In this document: piece after piece, positions 34,476 to 43,436 of the stretch | Numbering within the stretch: the stretch's first letter is position 1 | Layout: each line of letters begins with the position of its first letter | From: Microcosmobacter mediterraneus | GTDB taxonomy: Bacteria; Bacteroidota; Bacteroidia; Flavobacteriales; Flavobacteriaceae | Reading direction: 5' to 3' | Assembly: GCF_031846265.1 (NCBI RefSeq) | Contig: NZ_JAVRIA010000002.1 | Span: 496,001-560,000, forward strand | Length of the DNA: 64,000 nt | Notes under the pieces: generated by a model | What the model was told of the DNA's origin: nothing | The model's input: only the letters and a program-made list of their open reading frames with translations | Databases searched by the model: none | Program-made: the position numbers and the translations under genes

Positions 34476-36703
34476 AAAACCTACTTCTTATAATCCTTTG
34501 TTTTGTTATACATATTAAGTGTTTTTCTCAAGATACTAAAAATGAGAATCCAAAAATAGGTTTAGTTTTAAGTGGAGGAGGAGCAAAAGGATTTGCACAT
34601 ATAGGAGCTTTAAAAGTCATAGATAGTTTAGGTGTTAAGATAGATTATATTGCTGGTACAAGTATGGGAGCAATTGTAGGATCGTTATATGCTTCAGGTT
34701 ACTCAGGTATTCAGATAGATTCACTGTTTAGAAATGTGGATTTTGATGAGGTTATTAATGATAAGTTGCCTAGAGAAGCTAAGACTTTTTATGAGCGCGA
34801 TCAGTCTGAACGTTATGCCTTATCGATTCCTTTTGATGATTTTGAAATAAGCCTACCACGATCTCTCTCAAGAGGACAAAACGTATTTAATCTATTGTCT
34901 AAAACTATGCTCCATGTTAATGGGATAAAAGATTTTAGCAAACTCCCAATCCCATTTTTCTGTATAGCAACAAATATTGAAACTGGAGAAGAAGTGATAT
35001 TAGATTCTGGCAATCTGCCGAAAGCGGTTTCAGCCAGTGGTGCGTTCCCTTCTTTATTTCAACCAGTGATTATAGACGAAAAAGTTTTACTTGATGGAGG
35101 AATAACCAATAACTACCCTGTAAAGCGCCTTAGATCTAAAGGCATGGATATTATTATCGGAGTTGATGTACAAGACGGATTAAGAGATAAAGATAATTTA
35201 AAAGCAGCAACAGATATTTTACTTCAAATTAATAATTTTAGAACTATTAATGATATGAAGGATAAAGCTCAATTAACAGATGTCTATATAAAACCAGATA
35301 TAAAAAAATATACTGTTATTTCCTTTAGTGAAATAAGTAACATCATTGAAGAGGGTTTAAAAGCTGCTCAATTTAAAGTTGGCGAACTCTCAAAATTAGT
35401 GAGTAACGAACAGCCTATTCATAAAATTAAAAACAGAATCAAAGCTGTAGATAGTATAACCTTTAATAATATTGTAATTAATGGAAATGAAAAATATACC
35501 TACTCCTACATCTCAGGTAAATTAAAAATTAAAAAAGGTGAGACAATAAGCTATTATGATTTTAATAGAGGTGTAAATAACCTTATGGCAACCAATAATT
35601 TTGATATGTTTGATTACGAGCTAGTTCCAAATGGAGACGCATTTGATTTAATCGGACAAATTAAAGAAACTAACAACAGAACATTTCTAAAACTAGGTAT
35701 TCATTACGATGACTTATATAAAAGTTCAGCCTTAATTAATTTAACTCGAAATAGATTTTTATTTAATAACGACGTAGCATCTTTAGATTTTATAATAGGT
35801 GATAATGTTCGTTATAATTTTGAATATTATATCGATAAAGGTTTTCATTGGAGCGTAGGCCTCTCGTCGCGTTATAATAATTTTGATAAAGGTGTAAGCC
35901 CTTTATTGTTTTTAGATCAGAATGTAGTTCAGAATTTTCAGGTAAATGTCATAGATGCCGATGTTAATGACATTACAAATCAGTTTTTCCTTCAAACATT
36001 ATTTAAGCAAGATTTTCTTCTAACATTAGGTTTGGAGCATAAGCGTTTAAAAATTTCTACAGAAACCTTACTTACTCAAAATTCTACTGAGAATGAAACC
36101 ATTTTTGAAAAATCAGATTTTATAAGTACTTATGGTCAACTAAAATTAGATTCGTTTACAGACAGATATTTTCCTAAACGTGGATTTCTGTTAGATTGTG
36201 ATTTTCATTTGTATCTCTCTTCATCAGACTTTAATAATAGTTTTTCTAAATTTTCAATTGCCAAAGGAGATTTTGCCTTTGCCTTTGGTATAGCCAATAA
36301 GCTTCATGCTAAAGTTGGAACAGCTGGAGGATTCAAAATAGGAAATGACGACACTAAATCTTTAGATTTTGCTTTAGGAGGTTACGGAAATGACTTTATT
36401 AATAATTACATTCCATTCTATGGATACGATTTTTTAGCCATTCCAGGTAATAGTTTTGTTAAAGCTTATACAGATTTAGATTACGAAATATTTAAAAACC
36501 ATCATATCATTGCTAGTGCTAATTTTGCTAATGTTGAAAGTGGTATTTTTGAAACAGGAGAATGGGCAACATCACCAGATTATTCGGGTTATGCTTTGGG
36601 TTACGCTATCGATACTTTTTTGGGTCCAATAGAAGCTAAATGGACATTCTCTGGAGAAACTAAACAGAGTATTTGGGTCTTTAATCTTGGATTTTGGTTT
36701 TAA
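34472..36703 (+). CDS. patatin-like phospholipase with outer-membrane beta-barrel
   Basis: This 743-residue protein has a signal peptide (LLLIILCFVIHIKCFSQ) and then a patatin domain (about 28-310): oxyanion loop SGGGAKGFAHIGAL, nucleophile in GTSMG (about 62-66) and catalytic Asp in DGG (about 208). A POTRA-like segment (about 330-395, NIVINGNEKYTYSYI) and a 16-strand-type Omp85/FhaC-like barrel end the protein with aromatic WVFNLGFWF. This is the PlpD-type self-translocating (type Vd) architecture, so the lipase could be displayed at the cell surface or kept in the periplasm. Lipid substrate is unknown. Confidence 0.93.
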   Translation: MKNLLLIILCFVIHIKCFSQDTKNENPKIGLVLSGGGAKGFAHIGALKVIDSLGVKIDYIAGTSMGAIVGSLYASGYSGIQIDSLFRNVDFDEVINDKLPREAKTFYERDQSERYALSIPFDDFEISLPRSLSRGQNVFNLLSKTMLHVNGIKDFSKLPIPFFCIATNIETGEEVILDSGNLPKAVSASGAFPSLFQPVIIDEKVLLDGGITNNYPVKRLRSKGMDIIIGVDVQDGLRDKDNLKAATDILLQINNFRTINDMKDKAQLTDVYIKPDIKKYTVISFSEISNIIEEGLKAAQFKVGELSKLVSNEQPIHKIKNRIKAVDSITFNNIVINGNEKYTYSYISGKLKIKKGETISYYDFNRGVNNLMATNNFDMFDYELVPNGDAFDLIGQIKETNNRTFLKLGIHYDDLYKSSALINLTRNRFLFNNDVASLDFIIGDNVRYNFEYYIDKGFHWSVGLSSRYNNFDKGVSPLLFLDQNVVQNFQVNVIDADVNDITNQFFLQTLFKQDFLLTLGLEHKRLKISTETLLTQNSTENETIFEKSDFISTYGQLKLDSFTDRYFPKRGFLLDCDFHLYLSSSDFNNSFSKFSIAKGDFAFAFGIANKLHAKVGTAGGFKIGNDDTKSLDFALGGYGNDFINNYIPFYGYDFLAIPGNSFVKAYTDLDYEIFKNHHIIASANFANVESGIFETGEWATSPDYSGYALGYAIDTFLGPIEAKWTFSGETKQSIWVFNLGFWF

Positions 36704-36713
36704 TGATTTTATT

Positions 36714-36721
36714 TAACTTTG
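36714..36721 (+). promoter_or_regulatory. candidate -7 box (TAACTTTG) before a very short ORF
   Basis: Exact TAnnTTTG match with TTTG 17 bp upstream (36693-36696, inside the patatin gene end). It precedes the 21-residue ORF at 36726. Confidence 0.35.
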
Positions 36722-36725
36722 ATGC

Positions 36726-36791
36726 ATGATTAGTTTCTGGAAATATTTAAAATTATTACTACACGTTCTTATCAAAAGAAACCCAGAATAA
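36726..36791 (+). CDS. possible 21-residue basic amphipathic peptide
   Basis: An ATG at 36726, 4 bp after a TAACTTTG box, opens a 21-residue frame beginning MISFWKYLKLLLHVL and ending IKRNPE. It has alternating aromatic, Leu-rich and basic residues suited to a membrane-surface helix. Nothing but its position and composition supports it; it may be chance. It lies in the 169-bp gap between the patatin gene and hmgA. Confidence 0.25.
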   Translation: MISFWKYLKLLLHVLIKRNPE

Positions 36792-36872
36792 ACTCGCTTT
36801 TTTTGTACCTTTAAAAACAGTTAGTATTATACAGATTGTTGTATAAATAAATCAATTTTTAAATATTTTTAA

Positions 36873-38030
36873 ATGCCATTTTATCATAAATTAGGACAAA
36901 TACCTCCTAAACGCCATACACAATTTAGAAAACCAGACGGAAGCTTATATGCCGAACAGCTATTTGGCACCATTGGCTTTGATGGTATGTCAACAAATTC
37001 ATATCACCAGCAACGGCCAACACAGGTAAAAAGCATAAAAAAACAATATAGTGTTGCACCAAAAATTGCTAAAGCAAACCATATTCAATCTTACAGACTT
37101 AGAGGTTTTCAGGTACAACCAGAAAATGATTATTTAAAGAGTAGAAAAGCTATACTTACCAATAGTGATTGCACCATAATTTTAGCTGCTCCAAAGCAAT
37201 CTACAAAAGATTATTTTTATAAAAACACAGATGCAGACGAATTAATTTTTATTCACAAAGGTTCTGGTAAACTAAGAACACATTTAGGTAATTTAGATTT
37301 TAAATATGGTGATTATTTGTTGGTTCCTAGAGGAATTATTTATAAAATAGATTTTGATACTGAAGATAATAGATTGTTTATTGTAGAATCTAGAAGGCCA
37401 ATATACACTCCAAAGCGTTATCGTAATTGGTTTGGTCAATTGTTAGAGCATTCACCTTTTTGTGAACGAGATATTAGACAACCTCAAGAGTTAGAAACCT
37501 ATAATGAATCTGGAGAGTTTTTAATAAACGTAAAGAAACAAGATGATATTTTTGAAATGATATACGCTTCACATCCTTTCGATGTGATTGGCTATGATGG
37601 TTACAATTATCCATATGCATTTTCTATTCACGATTTTGAACCTATAACTGGTCGTATACATCAGCCACCACCTGTGCATCAAACCTTTGAGACTGATGCC
37701 TTTGTAGTATGTAGTTTTGTACCACGTTTGTACGATTATCATCCAGACTCAATTCCTGCACCATACAATCATAGCAACATAGATAGTGACGAGGTTTTAT
37801 ATTATGTTGATGGCGATTTTATGAGCAGAAATGATATTGATGCAGGACATATTAGTTTGCATCCAGCAGGTATACCTCATGGCCCACATCCTGGAGCAAC
37901 AGAGCGTAGTATTGGGCAAGTAAAAACAGATGAATTAGCAGTGATGGTAGATACATTTAAACCATTGCAAATAACTGAAGAAGCATTAAAAATAGCAGAC
38001 GAAGATTATTACAAATCTTGGTTAGAATAA
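36873..38030 (+). CDS. hmgA: homogentisate 1,2-dioxygenase
   Basis: This 385-residue cupin-type Fe(II) dioxygenase opens the homogentisate ring to maleylacetoacetate in tyrosine and phenylalanine breakdown. Metal-site features are in the C-terminal half: PPPVHQTFETDAFVVCSFVPR, the PYNHSNIDSDEVLYYV segment (His and Glu ligand region, about 305-320) and LHPAGIPHGPHPGA (His ligand, about 328-342). It is shorter than the roughly 430-residue human and Pseudomonas enzymes, as in other Bacteroidetes. It starts an operon with a small membrane protein gene and hpd. Confidence 0.94.
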   Translation: MPFYHKLGQIPPKRHTQFRKPDGSLYAEQLFGTIGFDGMSTNSYHQQRPTQVKSIKKQYSVAPKIAKANHIQSYRLRGFQVQPENDYLKSRKAILTNSDCTIILAAPKQSTKDYFYKNTDADELIFIHKGSGKLRTHLGNLDFKYGDYLLVPRGIIYKIDFDTEDNRLFIVESRRPIYTPKRYRNWFGQLLEHSPFCERDIRQPQELETYNESGEFLINVKKQDDIFEMIYASHPFDVIGYDGYNYPYAFSIHDFEPITGRIHQPPPVHQTFETDAFVVCSFVPRLYDYHPDSIPAPYNHSNIDSDEVLYYVDGDFMSRNDIDAGHISLHPAGIPHGPHPGATERSIGQVKTDELAVMVDTFKPLQITEEALKIADEDYYKSWLE

Positions 38031-38044
38031 CTAAAAATTAATTG

Positions 38045-38527
38045 ATGAATTATAATAAATTACCTGCAGATCCATCTGCCATGACTTTAGGAATTATAGC
38101 CTTGTGTATAACAGTCCTTGGTTTTTGTTGTGGGCCAATTGCATTTGTAGCAGTTATATTAAGTATCATAGGATTAGTGAGTGCTAATAAGAGTATGCGT
38201 GAGTATCAACTAGATCCTAATGCTTATGACGTTCGTAGTAAAAGTAATGTCTCTACAGGAAGAGTATTGAGTATTGTAGGGCTTTGCCTTAGTGGATTAG
38301 TCTCACTATTTTGGATTGCATATTACATCTTCTATGGTGCTGTTTTAACCACAGTATTTTCTGAAGCGTTTAAACAGGCGCAAAGAAATAACCACGATTA
38401 TTATGAGTATGAAGAATGGGAAGATGATTCCTCTGAAGACACCAATGAAATTGAACGCGATACCATTCATATAGATTCAGTAAATATTGATAACATTAGA
38501 GAACGTGAAAACGACTCTATAAAATAA
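38045..38527 (+). CDS. small DUF4190-like membrane protein
   Basis: The ATG at 38045 (MNYNKLPADPS) is used instead of the adjacent TTG at 38042. The 160-residue protein has two to three membrane segments (LGIIALCITVLGFCCGPIAFVAVILSIIGLV and ILSIVGLCLSGLVSLFWIAYYIF-like, about 15-50 and 78-110) with a CC pair, followed by an acidic cytoplasmic tail (YEYEEWEDDSSEDTNEIERD). This matches the small DUF4190/CCC-motif membrane proteins of Bacteroidetes. Function unknown. It sits between hmgA and hpd with gaps of 14 and 6 bp, so it is part of that operon. Confidence 0.75.
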   Translation: MNYNKLPADPSAMTLGIIALCITVLGFCCGPIAFVAVILSIIGLVSANKSMREYQLDPNAYDVRSKSNVSTGRVLSIVGLCLSGLVSLFWIAYYIFYGAVLTTVFSEAFKQAQRNNHDYYEYEEWEDDSSEDTNEIERDTIHIDSVNIDNIRERENDSIK

Positions 38528-38533
38528 ATAATA

Positions 38534-39694
38534 ATGGCAAAAGAAGTAAAAAGTGTCGATTATGGCCTAGAAAAAATATTTGAAGGAGCTCAAGATTTTT
38601 TACCCTTATTAGGAACCGATTATGTGGAGTTTTACGTCGGAAATGCTAAACAATCAGCGCACTTTTATAAAACCGCATTTGGATTTCAGTCCTATGCTTA
38701 TAAAGGATTAGAAACTGGCTCAAGAGATAGTGTAAGCTATGTATTAAAGCAAGATAAAATTAGATTAGTTCTTACAACACCACTAAATAGTAAGTCACCA
38801 ATTAATAATCATATTGTTAAGCATGGTGATGGTGTTAAAGTTGTTGCATTATGGGTTGATGATGCTTGTAAATCTTATGAAGAAACAACAAAAAGAGGTG
38901 CAAAATCTTACATGGAGCCTATTGTTGAGAAAGACGAATATGGTGAGGTTGTTAGAGCAGGAATTTATACCTATGGAGAAACAGTACATATGTTTGTAGA
39001 ACGTAAAAACTATACTGGTGTTTTTATGCCTGGTTTTGTGGAATGGAAAAGTGATTACAATCCAGTACCTGTTGGCTTAAAGTACATAGATCATATGGTA
39101 GGAAATGTTGGTTGGGGACAAATGAATACTTGGGTAAAATGGTATGAAGACGTCATGGGATTTGTAAACTTTTTATCATTTGATGATAAACAAATTCATA
39201 CGGAATACTCCGCATTAATGAGTAAAGTAATGAGTAATGGTAATGGACGTATTAAGTTCCCTATTAACGAGCCAGCTAAAGCAGCAAAAAAATCTCAAAT
39301 TGAAGAATATCTAGATTTTTACGAAGATTCAGGTGTGCAACATATTGCTGTGGCAACAGATGATATCATTAAAACCGTTGCGAAATTAAAAGCAAGAGGC
39401 GTAGAATTTTTACCACCACCACCACAAGCGTATTATGATGATATTCCTAGACGATTAGGTGTTCATATGGATATGATGAAAGAAGATATAAAAGAGCTTC
39501 AAAAACTATCTATATTAGTCGATGCAGATGAAGAAGGTTATCTACTTCAAATTTTTACTAAACCAGTAGAAGATAGGCCAACTTTATTCTTTGAAATTAT
39601 ACAAAGAATGGGAGCTCAGGGTTTTGGTGCAGGAAATTTTAAAGCACTCTTTGAATCTATCGAACGAGAACAAGCCAAAAGAGGTACCTTATAA
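38534..39694 (+). CDS. hppD: 4-hydroxyphenylpyruvate dioxygenase
   Basis: This 386-residue Fe(II) enzyme converts 4-hydroxyphenylpyruvate to homogentisate, the substrate of HmgA encoded two genes upstream. It has two vicinal-oxygen-chelate domains. The iron ligands are all visible: His in YIDHMVGNV (about 186), His in GVQHIAVATDD (about 268) and Glu in LFFEIIQRMG (about 353). The C-terminal helix region GAQGFGAGNFKALFESIEREQ matches the family. A terminator follows. Confidence 0.97.
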   Translation: MAKEVKSVDYGLEKIFEGAQDFLPLLGTDYVEFYVGNAKQSAHFYKTAFGFQSYAYKGLETGSRDSVSYVLKQDKIRLVLTTPLNSKSPINNHIVKHGDGVKVVALWVDDACKSYEETTKRGAKSYMEPIVEKDEYGEVVRAGIYTYGETVHMFVERKNYTGVFMPGFVEWKSDYNPVPVGLKYIDHMVGNVGWGQMNTWVKWYEDVMGFVNFLSFDDKQIHTEYSALMSKVMSNGNGRIKFPINEPAKAAKKSQIEEYLDFYEDSGVQHIAVATDDIIKTVAKLKARGVEFLPPPPQAYYDDIPRRLGVHMDMMKEDIKELQKLSILVDADEEGYLLQIFTKPVEDRPTLFFEIIQRMGAQGFGAGNFKALFESIEREQAKRGTL

Positions 39695-39698
39695 AAAC

Positions 39699-39732
39699 AA
39701 AAAAGTCCTGATTAAATATCAGGACTTTTTTT
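39699..39732 (+). terminator. intrinsic terminator of the hmgA-hpd operon
   Basis: AAAAGTCCTGAT pairs with ATCAGGACTTTT around a 5-nt loop, flanked by A- and T-runs. It may also serve rplY on the other strand. Confidence 0.9.
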
Positions 39733-39749
39733 ATTGTATTAAACTCATA

Positions 39750-40412
39750 TTATTCTTGATTAGCATCTGCTGCAGGTGCATCTCCTCCTTCTGCTGGAGC
39801 AGTAGCTTCAGCACCTTCAGTAGTTTCACCATCATCTTCATCTTCATCTTCTTCATCAAGGACAGCAGTACGAGCAGTTTTAACTTGTACAACAACTTGA
39901 CTGTCTGGATGTAAAATCGTGAATTCATCTTTTTTCAATTCCTCTACAGAGATATTCATTCCAATTTTTAATTTAGAAATATCTACCTCAAAGAAGTCAG
40001 GTAAATTATCAGGCAAGGCCTTAATAGCTAATTTACGCTTTCTAAATAATAAACGTCCACCATTTCTAACACCTGGAGAGTTTCCTTCTAATCTTACAGG
40101 AATATTCATAGTTACTGGTTTGTCGTCGAACAATTGATAAAAATCTATGTGTAAGATTCTATCGGTTACAGGATGAAACTGAATGTCTTGCATTACTGCT
40201 CTTAAAGTTTCACCATTATCTAAGGCAATCACAACTGTATGCGCATTAGGCGTATATACAAGTTTAGAGAAAGCCAATTCTGGTGCAGAGAAATGCATTG
40301 GCTTGTCTCCTCCGTATAATACGCAAGGAACCTGACCAGCATTACGTAAGGCTTTTGTTGCTTTTTTGCCCACGCTTTCTCTTTGAGATCCGTTAATTGT
40401 AATTGATTTCAT
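39750..40412 (-). CDS. rplY: 50S ribosomal protein L25/general stress protein Ctc
   Basis: This 220-residue, two-domain (Ctc-type) L25 binds 5S rRNA. The N-terminal L25 domain (1-95) opens KSITINGSQRESVGKKATKALR; the C-terminal TL5 domain (about 100-185) includes VDISKLKIGMNISVEELK. A low-complexity acidic tail rich in Glu, Asp, Ala and Gly (about 186-220) follows, common in Bacteroidetes. It lies 61 bp downstream of prs on the same strand, the usual Bacteroidetes pairing. Confidence 0.96.
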   Translation of the reverse strand: MKSITINGSQRESVGKKATKALRNAGQVPCVLYGGDKPMHFSAPELAFSKLVYTPNAHTVVIALDNGETLRAVMQDIQFHPVTDRILHIDFYQLFDDKPVTMNIPVRLEGNSPGVRNGGRLLFRKRKLAIKALPDNLPDFFEVDISKLKIGMNISVEELKKDEFTILHPDSQVVVQVKTARTAVLDEEDEDEDDGETTEGAEATAPAEGGDAPAADANQE

Positions 40413-40472
40413 TTGTGTTTATTAATATTAATTTATTTAGTATTCTTTTTTAGGTAGCCGAGTCTGTTGAAG

Positions 40473-41411
40473 CTACATTATAAATTTTGAACTGATTGAT
40501 TCGTTGTGGTGTACATTATACATTACACTAGCAAATAAATCGGCACAACTTAAAACTTTTATTTTACTTGAAGGTTTAGAAGGAATTGAATCGGTTACGA
40601 TTAACTCTTCTAACTTCGAATTTTCTAATCTTTCATAAGCACTACCAGATAACACAGGATGCGTACAAATTGCACGAACACTAAGAGCTCCGCGTTCTAT
40701 CATTAAATCAGCAGCTTTGGTTAAAGTTCCTGCAGTATCAACCATATCATCTACAAGTACTACATTTTTACCTTGTACATCACCAATTAGTTCCATGTGA
40801 GAAATAACGTTTGCTTTGGCACGTTGCTTATAACAAATTACTACATCACTTTGTAATGCTTTAGAATACGCATAAGCGCGTTTAGATCCTCCCATATCTG
40901 GAGAGGCAATTGTTAACTTATCTAAGTTTAAAGCTTGTAAGTATGGTAAAAATATAGTTGATGCAAATAAATGATCTACTGGTTTTTCAAAAAATCCTTG
41001 TATTTGATCAGCATGTAAATCCATTGTGATAATACGAGTTGCTCCTGCTGCCTCTAGCATTTTTGCAACAAGTTTTGCAGCAATTGGCACTCTAGGTTTA
41101 TCTTTACGATCTTGTCTTGCCCAACCAAAATATGGCATTACTGCTGTAATATGCCTTGCCGAAGCACGTTTTGCAGCATCAATCATTAACAATAATTCCA
41201 TTAAATTTCTTGGCTCTGGATTTGTGGAACCAATAATAAAAATGCGACGTCCTCTTATAGACTCCTCATAAGATGGTTGAAACTCACCATCACTGTAGGT
41301 CGATGTAATGACGTTACCAAGAGGTACTCCATAAACTTCTGCTATTTTTTCAGCCAAAGCATTGCTTTGTGAGCATGTAAAAATCTTAGCTTCCGGATTA
41401 GAATGTGGCAT
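40473..41411 (-). CDS. prs: ribose-phosphate pyrophosphokinase
   Basis: This 312-residue cytosolic enzyme makes PRPP from ribose-5-phosphate and ATP for nucleotide, histidine and tryptophan synthesis. Diagnostic motifs are the pyrophosphate loop KRASARHITAVMPYFGWARQDRK (split region about 88-110), the metal-binding DLHADQIQGFF (about 132-142) and the PRPP-binding VVLVDDMVDTAGTL (about 215-228). Length is standard. It precedes rplY in the same operon. Confidence 0.97.
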   Translation of the reverse strand: MPHSNPEAKIFTCSQSNALAEKIAEVYGVPLGNVITSTYSDGEFQPSYEESIRGRRIFIIGSTNPEPRNLMELLLMIDAAKRASARHITAVMPYFGWARQDRKDKPRVPIAAKLVAKMLEAAGATRIITMDLHADQIQGFFEKPVDHLFASTIFLPYLQALNLDKLTIASPDMGGSKRAYAYSKALQSDVVICYKQRAKANVISHMELIGDVQGKNVVLVDDMVDTAGTLTKAADLMIERGALSVRAICTHPVLSGSAYERLENSKLEELIVTDSIPSKPSSKIKVLSCADLFASVMYNVHHNESISSKFIM

Positions 41412-41556
41412 TTATTTATTATGGTTTAAAATGGTAATGATCTACCTTATTTTAAATGAGGTGCAAATTTAGGAATTTATTTGAGTTTTAAAAGCAAAAA
41501 CCCTTTATTTTTAGTTGGTTGCAGGGATTATTTTTTTAATTTTGCTGTCCTAATTT

Positions 41557-41638
41557 GCTCAAGTGGCGGAATTGGTAGACGCGCTGGATTCAAAATCCAG
41601 TTTCTTCGGAAGTGTGGGTTCGATTCCCACCTTGAGTA
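41557..41638 (+). tRNA. tRNA-Leu (anticodon CAA)
   Basis: The acceptor arm GCTCAAG pairs with CTTGAGT (one G-U), discriminator A at 41638. The anticodon stem CTGGA/TCCAG encloses loop TTCAAAA with anticodon CAA at 41591-41593. A short variable arm (TTTCTTCGGAAGT) and the T arm GTGGG-TTCGATT-CCCAC complete a class II Leu tRNA reading UUG. CCA is not encoded. Confidence 0.95.
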
Positions 41639-41640
41639 CT

Positions 41641-41673
41641 AAAAAGGTTGAATATTAATATTTAACCTTTTTT
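41641..41673. terminator. bidirectional terminator after tRNA-Leu and yceI-like gene
   Basis: AAAAAGGTTGAATATT pairs with AATATTTAACCTTTTT, with one G-U pair, ending in a T-run. It serves the tRNA on the plus strand and the minus-strand YceI gene, whose stop codon overlaps its edge. Confidence 0.85.
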
Positions 41674-42208
41674 ACTTCTCTAGGAGTTCAAAATTAAATG
41701 TAACGTCTACCTCTTCAGATAGTTTATTTCTAACAATTTTTGGAATCTCTATGGCGAAGTCAGATACAAGGACTTTGAAATTTCCTTTTAAGATTATGGC
41801 TTCTCCTTTTTTTGTAATATATAGTTTTAAATTCTGATAGGTTTTTGTTTTACCATGGAAAGTAAGCTCACCAGAAATGGGATAAGATGTATTATCACTT
41901 TGGAGGTCAAACCCTTCTATTTTTCCTCTAAAGGTAGCTTTTGGGAAAGTATCTGATTCAGCATAGTTTTCATTAAAATGTTCCTCCATCAAAGCATTTT
42001 TAAATCTAAATGCTTTAACGAAAGCCAAAGCTGCAAATTCGCCGTTGTCAGTATTTAGAATAGCAGTGACCGAATTATTTTTTGCAGCAACTTCTTCAAA
42101 AGAAGGTACAGAAGCTTCAAAATTTAAGGTGCCAGTTTTTGTAATGTATTTAGTTTGTGCTATTACAGTTAAGTTAACACATAATAGAATATAAAAAATA
42201 GTTTTCAT
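41672..42208 (-). CDS. YceI family periplasmic protein
   Basis: The ATG at 42208 gives a clean signal peptide (MKTIFYILLCVNLTVIAQ); the frame also opens at a TTG (42229) overlapping the previous gene. The mature part (about 160 residues) is a YceI lipocalin-like barrel: SDTFPKATFRGKIEGF and YPISGELTFHGKTK are family hallmarks. YceI proteins bind isoprenoid chains such as polyprenyl or quinone. It is last in a minus-strand set with a monoheme cytochrome and a DUF5777 barrel, so a redox or quinone-related role is possible. Confidence 0.9.
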   Translation of the reverse strand: MKTIFYILLCVNLTVIAQTKYITKTGTLNFEASVPSFEEVAAKNNSVTAILNTDNGEFAALAFVKAFRFKNALMEEHFNENYAESDTFPKATFRGKIEGFDLQSDNTSYPISGELTFHGKTKTYQNLKLYITKKGEAIILKGNFKVLVSDFAIEIPKIVRNKLSEEVDVTFNFELLEK

Positions 42209-42218
42209 AGTTTGTTTT

Positions 42219-42578
42219 TTAGTCTTCAAGAAGTCCGTTTTCTTGCCATTCGATTACTGCGTCAATAAGATTTTGAGGTAGCCTTGGACCACCAAAAGGC
42301 ATTAAAAATGCTAAATCTTCAGAAGATATTCTTTCAATTAACCCTCTCATTTCAACAGCGATTTTTACATCATCAAACGTTGTTAAAGACATTGGCGCTC
42401 CGTTTACTGGTGGATTACTATGACAGAGGATACAGTTATTATCTATTATAGCTTTTACTGTATTATTATAAGTTACAAGCTCAGGAGGAGGTGTGTCGTC
42501 TATTAAATCTATTTCACTAACATTGGTACAGCCAAACGTTAATATTACTACGATTAGGAGAAAATAGGTTGCTTTCAT
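42219..42578 (-). CDS. monoheme c-type cytochrome lipoprotein
   Basis: This 119-residue protein has a lipoprotein signal (LIVVILTFGC) and a single heme-binding motif CILCH (about 52-56). A likely axial Met is in FLMPFGGPRLPQ (about 93-104). It is a small cytochrome c or heme-binding domain for electron transfer on the periplasmic side. It follows the DUF5777 gene by 2 bp and precedes the YceI gene by 10 bp, so these three are one transcription unit. Confidence 0.88.
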   Translation of the reverse strand: MKATYFLLIVVILTFGCTNVSEIDLIDDTPPPELVTYNNTVKAIIDNNCILCHSNPPVNGAPMSLTTFDDVKIAVEMRGLIERISSEDLAFLMPFGGPRLPQNLIDAVIEWQENGLLED

Positions 42579-42580
42579 AA

Positions 42581-43429
42581 TTAAAATACTCTACTTAAAT
42601 TAAATCCAAAAAAGATGTCTCCATCGCTCCAGTCTCCTGACGATTGACCTAAGAATGTATTGGTATTCATGCCTTGAGCATTTGTGAAATGCAACTGGAA
42701 CACATGACCACCTGTTTCTAAATCAAAACCAATAGATAATGGGTTTTTAAAAGGTGAATCTGAAGCTCTATTGAGATGAAAACCATAATCAATATTTAAA
42801 GACCAACGCTTACTTAATTTATGTCTTCCACCAAAACCAATAGCAAATTGTGAATTATCTTGACTATCTATGGCTACAAAATTATCGTGGAAAAAAGTTG
42901 GCGCTAATTCTAAAGATAGATTTTTATTTATTTTTCTAGAGATTAGGAGTTGTGCAGTATAACCTAAACGATGTTTGAACTCAAGTTTAGGTAAATTATT
43001 TTGATCTAAAGCAGTATTAATAAGAATGGAATTATAACCTACTAACGTTACAGGGAAACCGTTAGTTTTTTGAGTAACTAACTTATATTTAATACTAGAC
43101 TCATAGATTTTTTGAAATGAACTTCTAGATATGCTCACGTTGAAATTATCCGAAATTCCATAAATAAAATTAAGCCTAGTAACAGCGTCATCTAGACCAA
43201 AGAAAGTATCAAAACCGTTTTCTAAACTTCCAAACCTGTGAGCAACTACAAAAGTTAGTTCCTTTTTAGCAACTAACTTTGTAGACTCAAAGTTGACTAT
43301 TTTTAATCCTTTAAAAACAGCTGAGATATTATTCTCAATTATAGAATCTGTATCTATTTCGCTTAACAAATCGTCTTGCGAGTACAATACAAATGGCAAA
43401 CAAAATAGAATACAGATAAAATGTTTCAT
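42581..43429 (-). CDS. DUF5777 family beta-barrel protein
   Basis: A 282-residue predicted outer-membrane barrel with signal peptide (ICILFCLPFVLYSQ). The segments AVFKGLKIVNFES, LTFVVAHRFG and the closing DGDIFFGFNLSRVF match the DUF5777 family, which in flavobacteria commonly sits next to YceI and cytochrome genes. The C-terminal Phe-ending strand supports outer-membrane insertion. No substrate is known. It lies 7 bp downstream of the T9SS protein gene. Confidence 0.85.
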   Translation of the reverse strand: MKHFICILFCLPFVLYSQDDLLSEIDTDSIIENNISAVFKGLKIVNFESTKLVAKKELTFVVAHRFGSLENGFDTFFGLDDAVTRLNFIYGISDNFNVSISRSSFQKIYESSIKYKLVTQKTNGFPVTLVGYNSILINTALDQNNLPKLEFKHRLGYTAQLLISRKINKNLSLELAPTFFHDNFVAIDSQDNSQFAIGFGGRHKLSKRWSLNIDYGFHLNRASDSPFKNPLSIGFDLETGGHVFQLHFTNAQGMNTNTFLGQSSGDWSDGDIFFGFNLSRVF

Positions 43430-43436
43430 TATTAAA

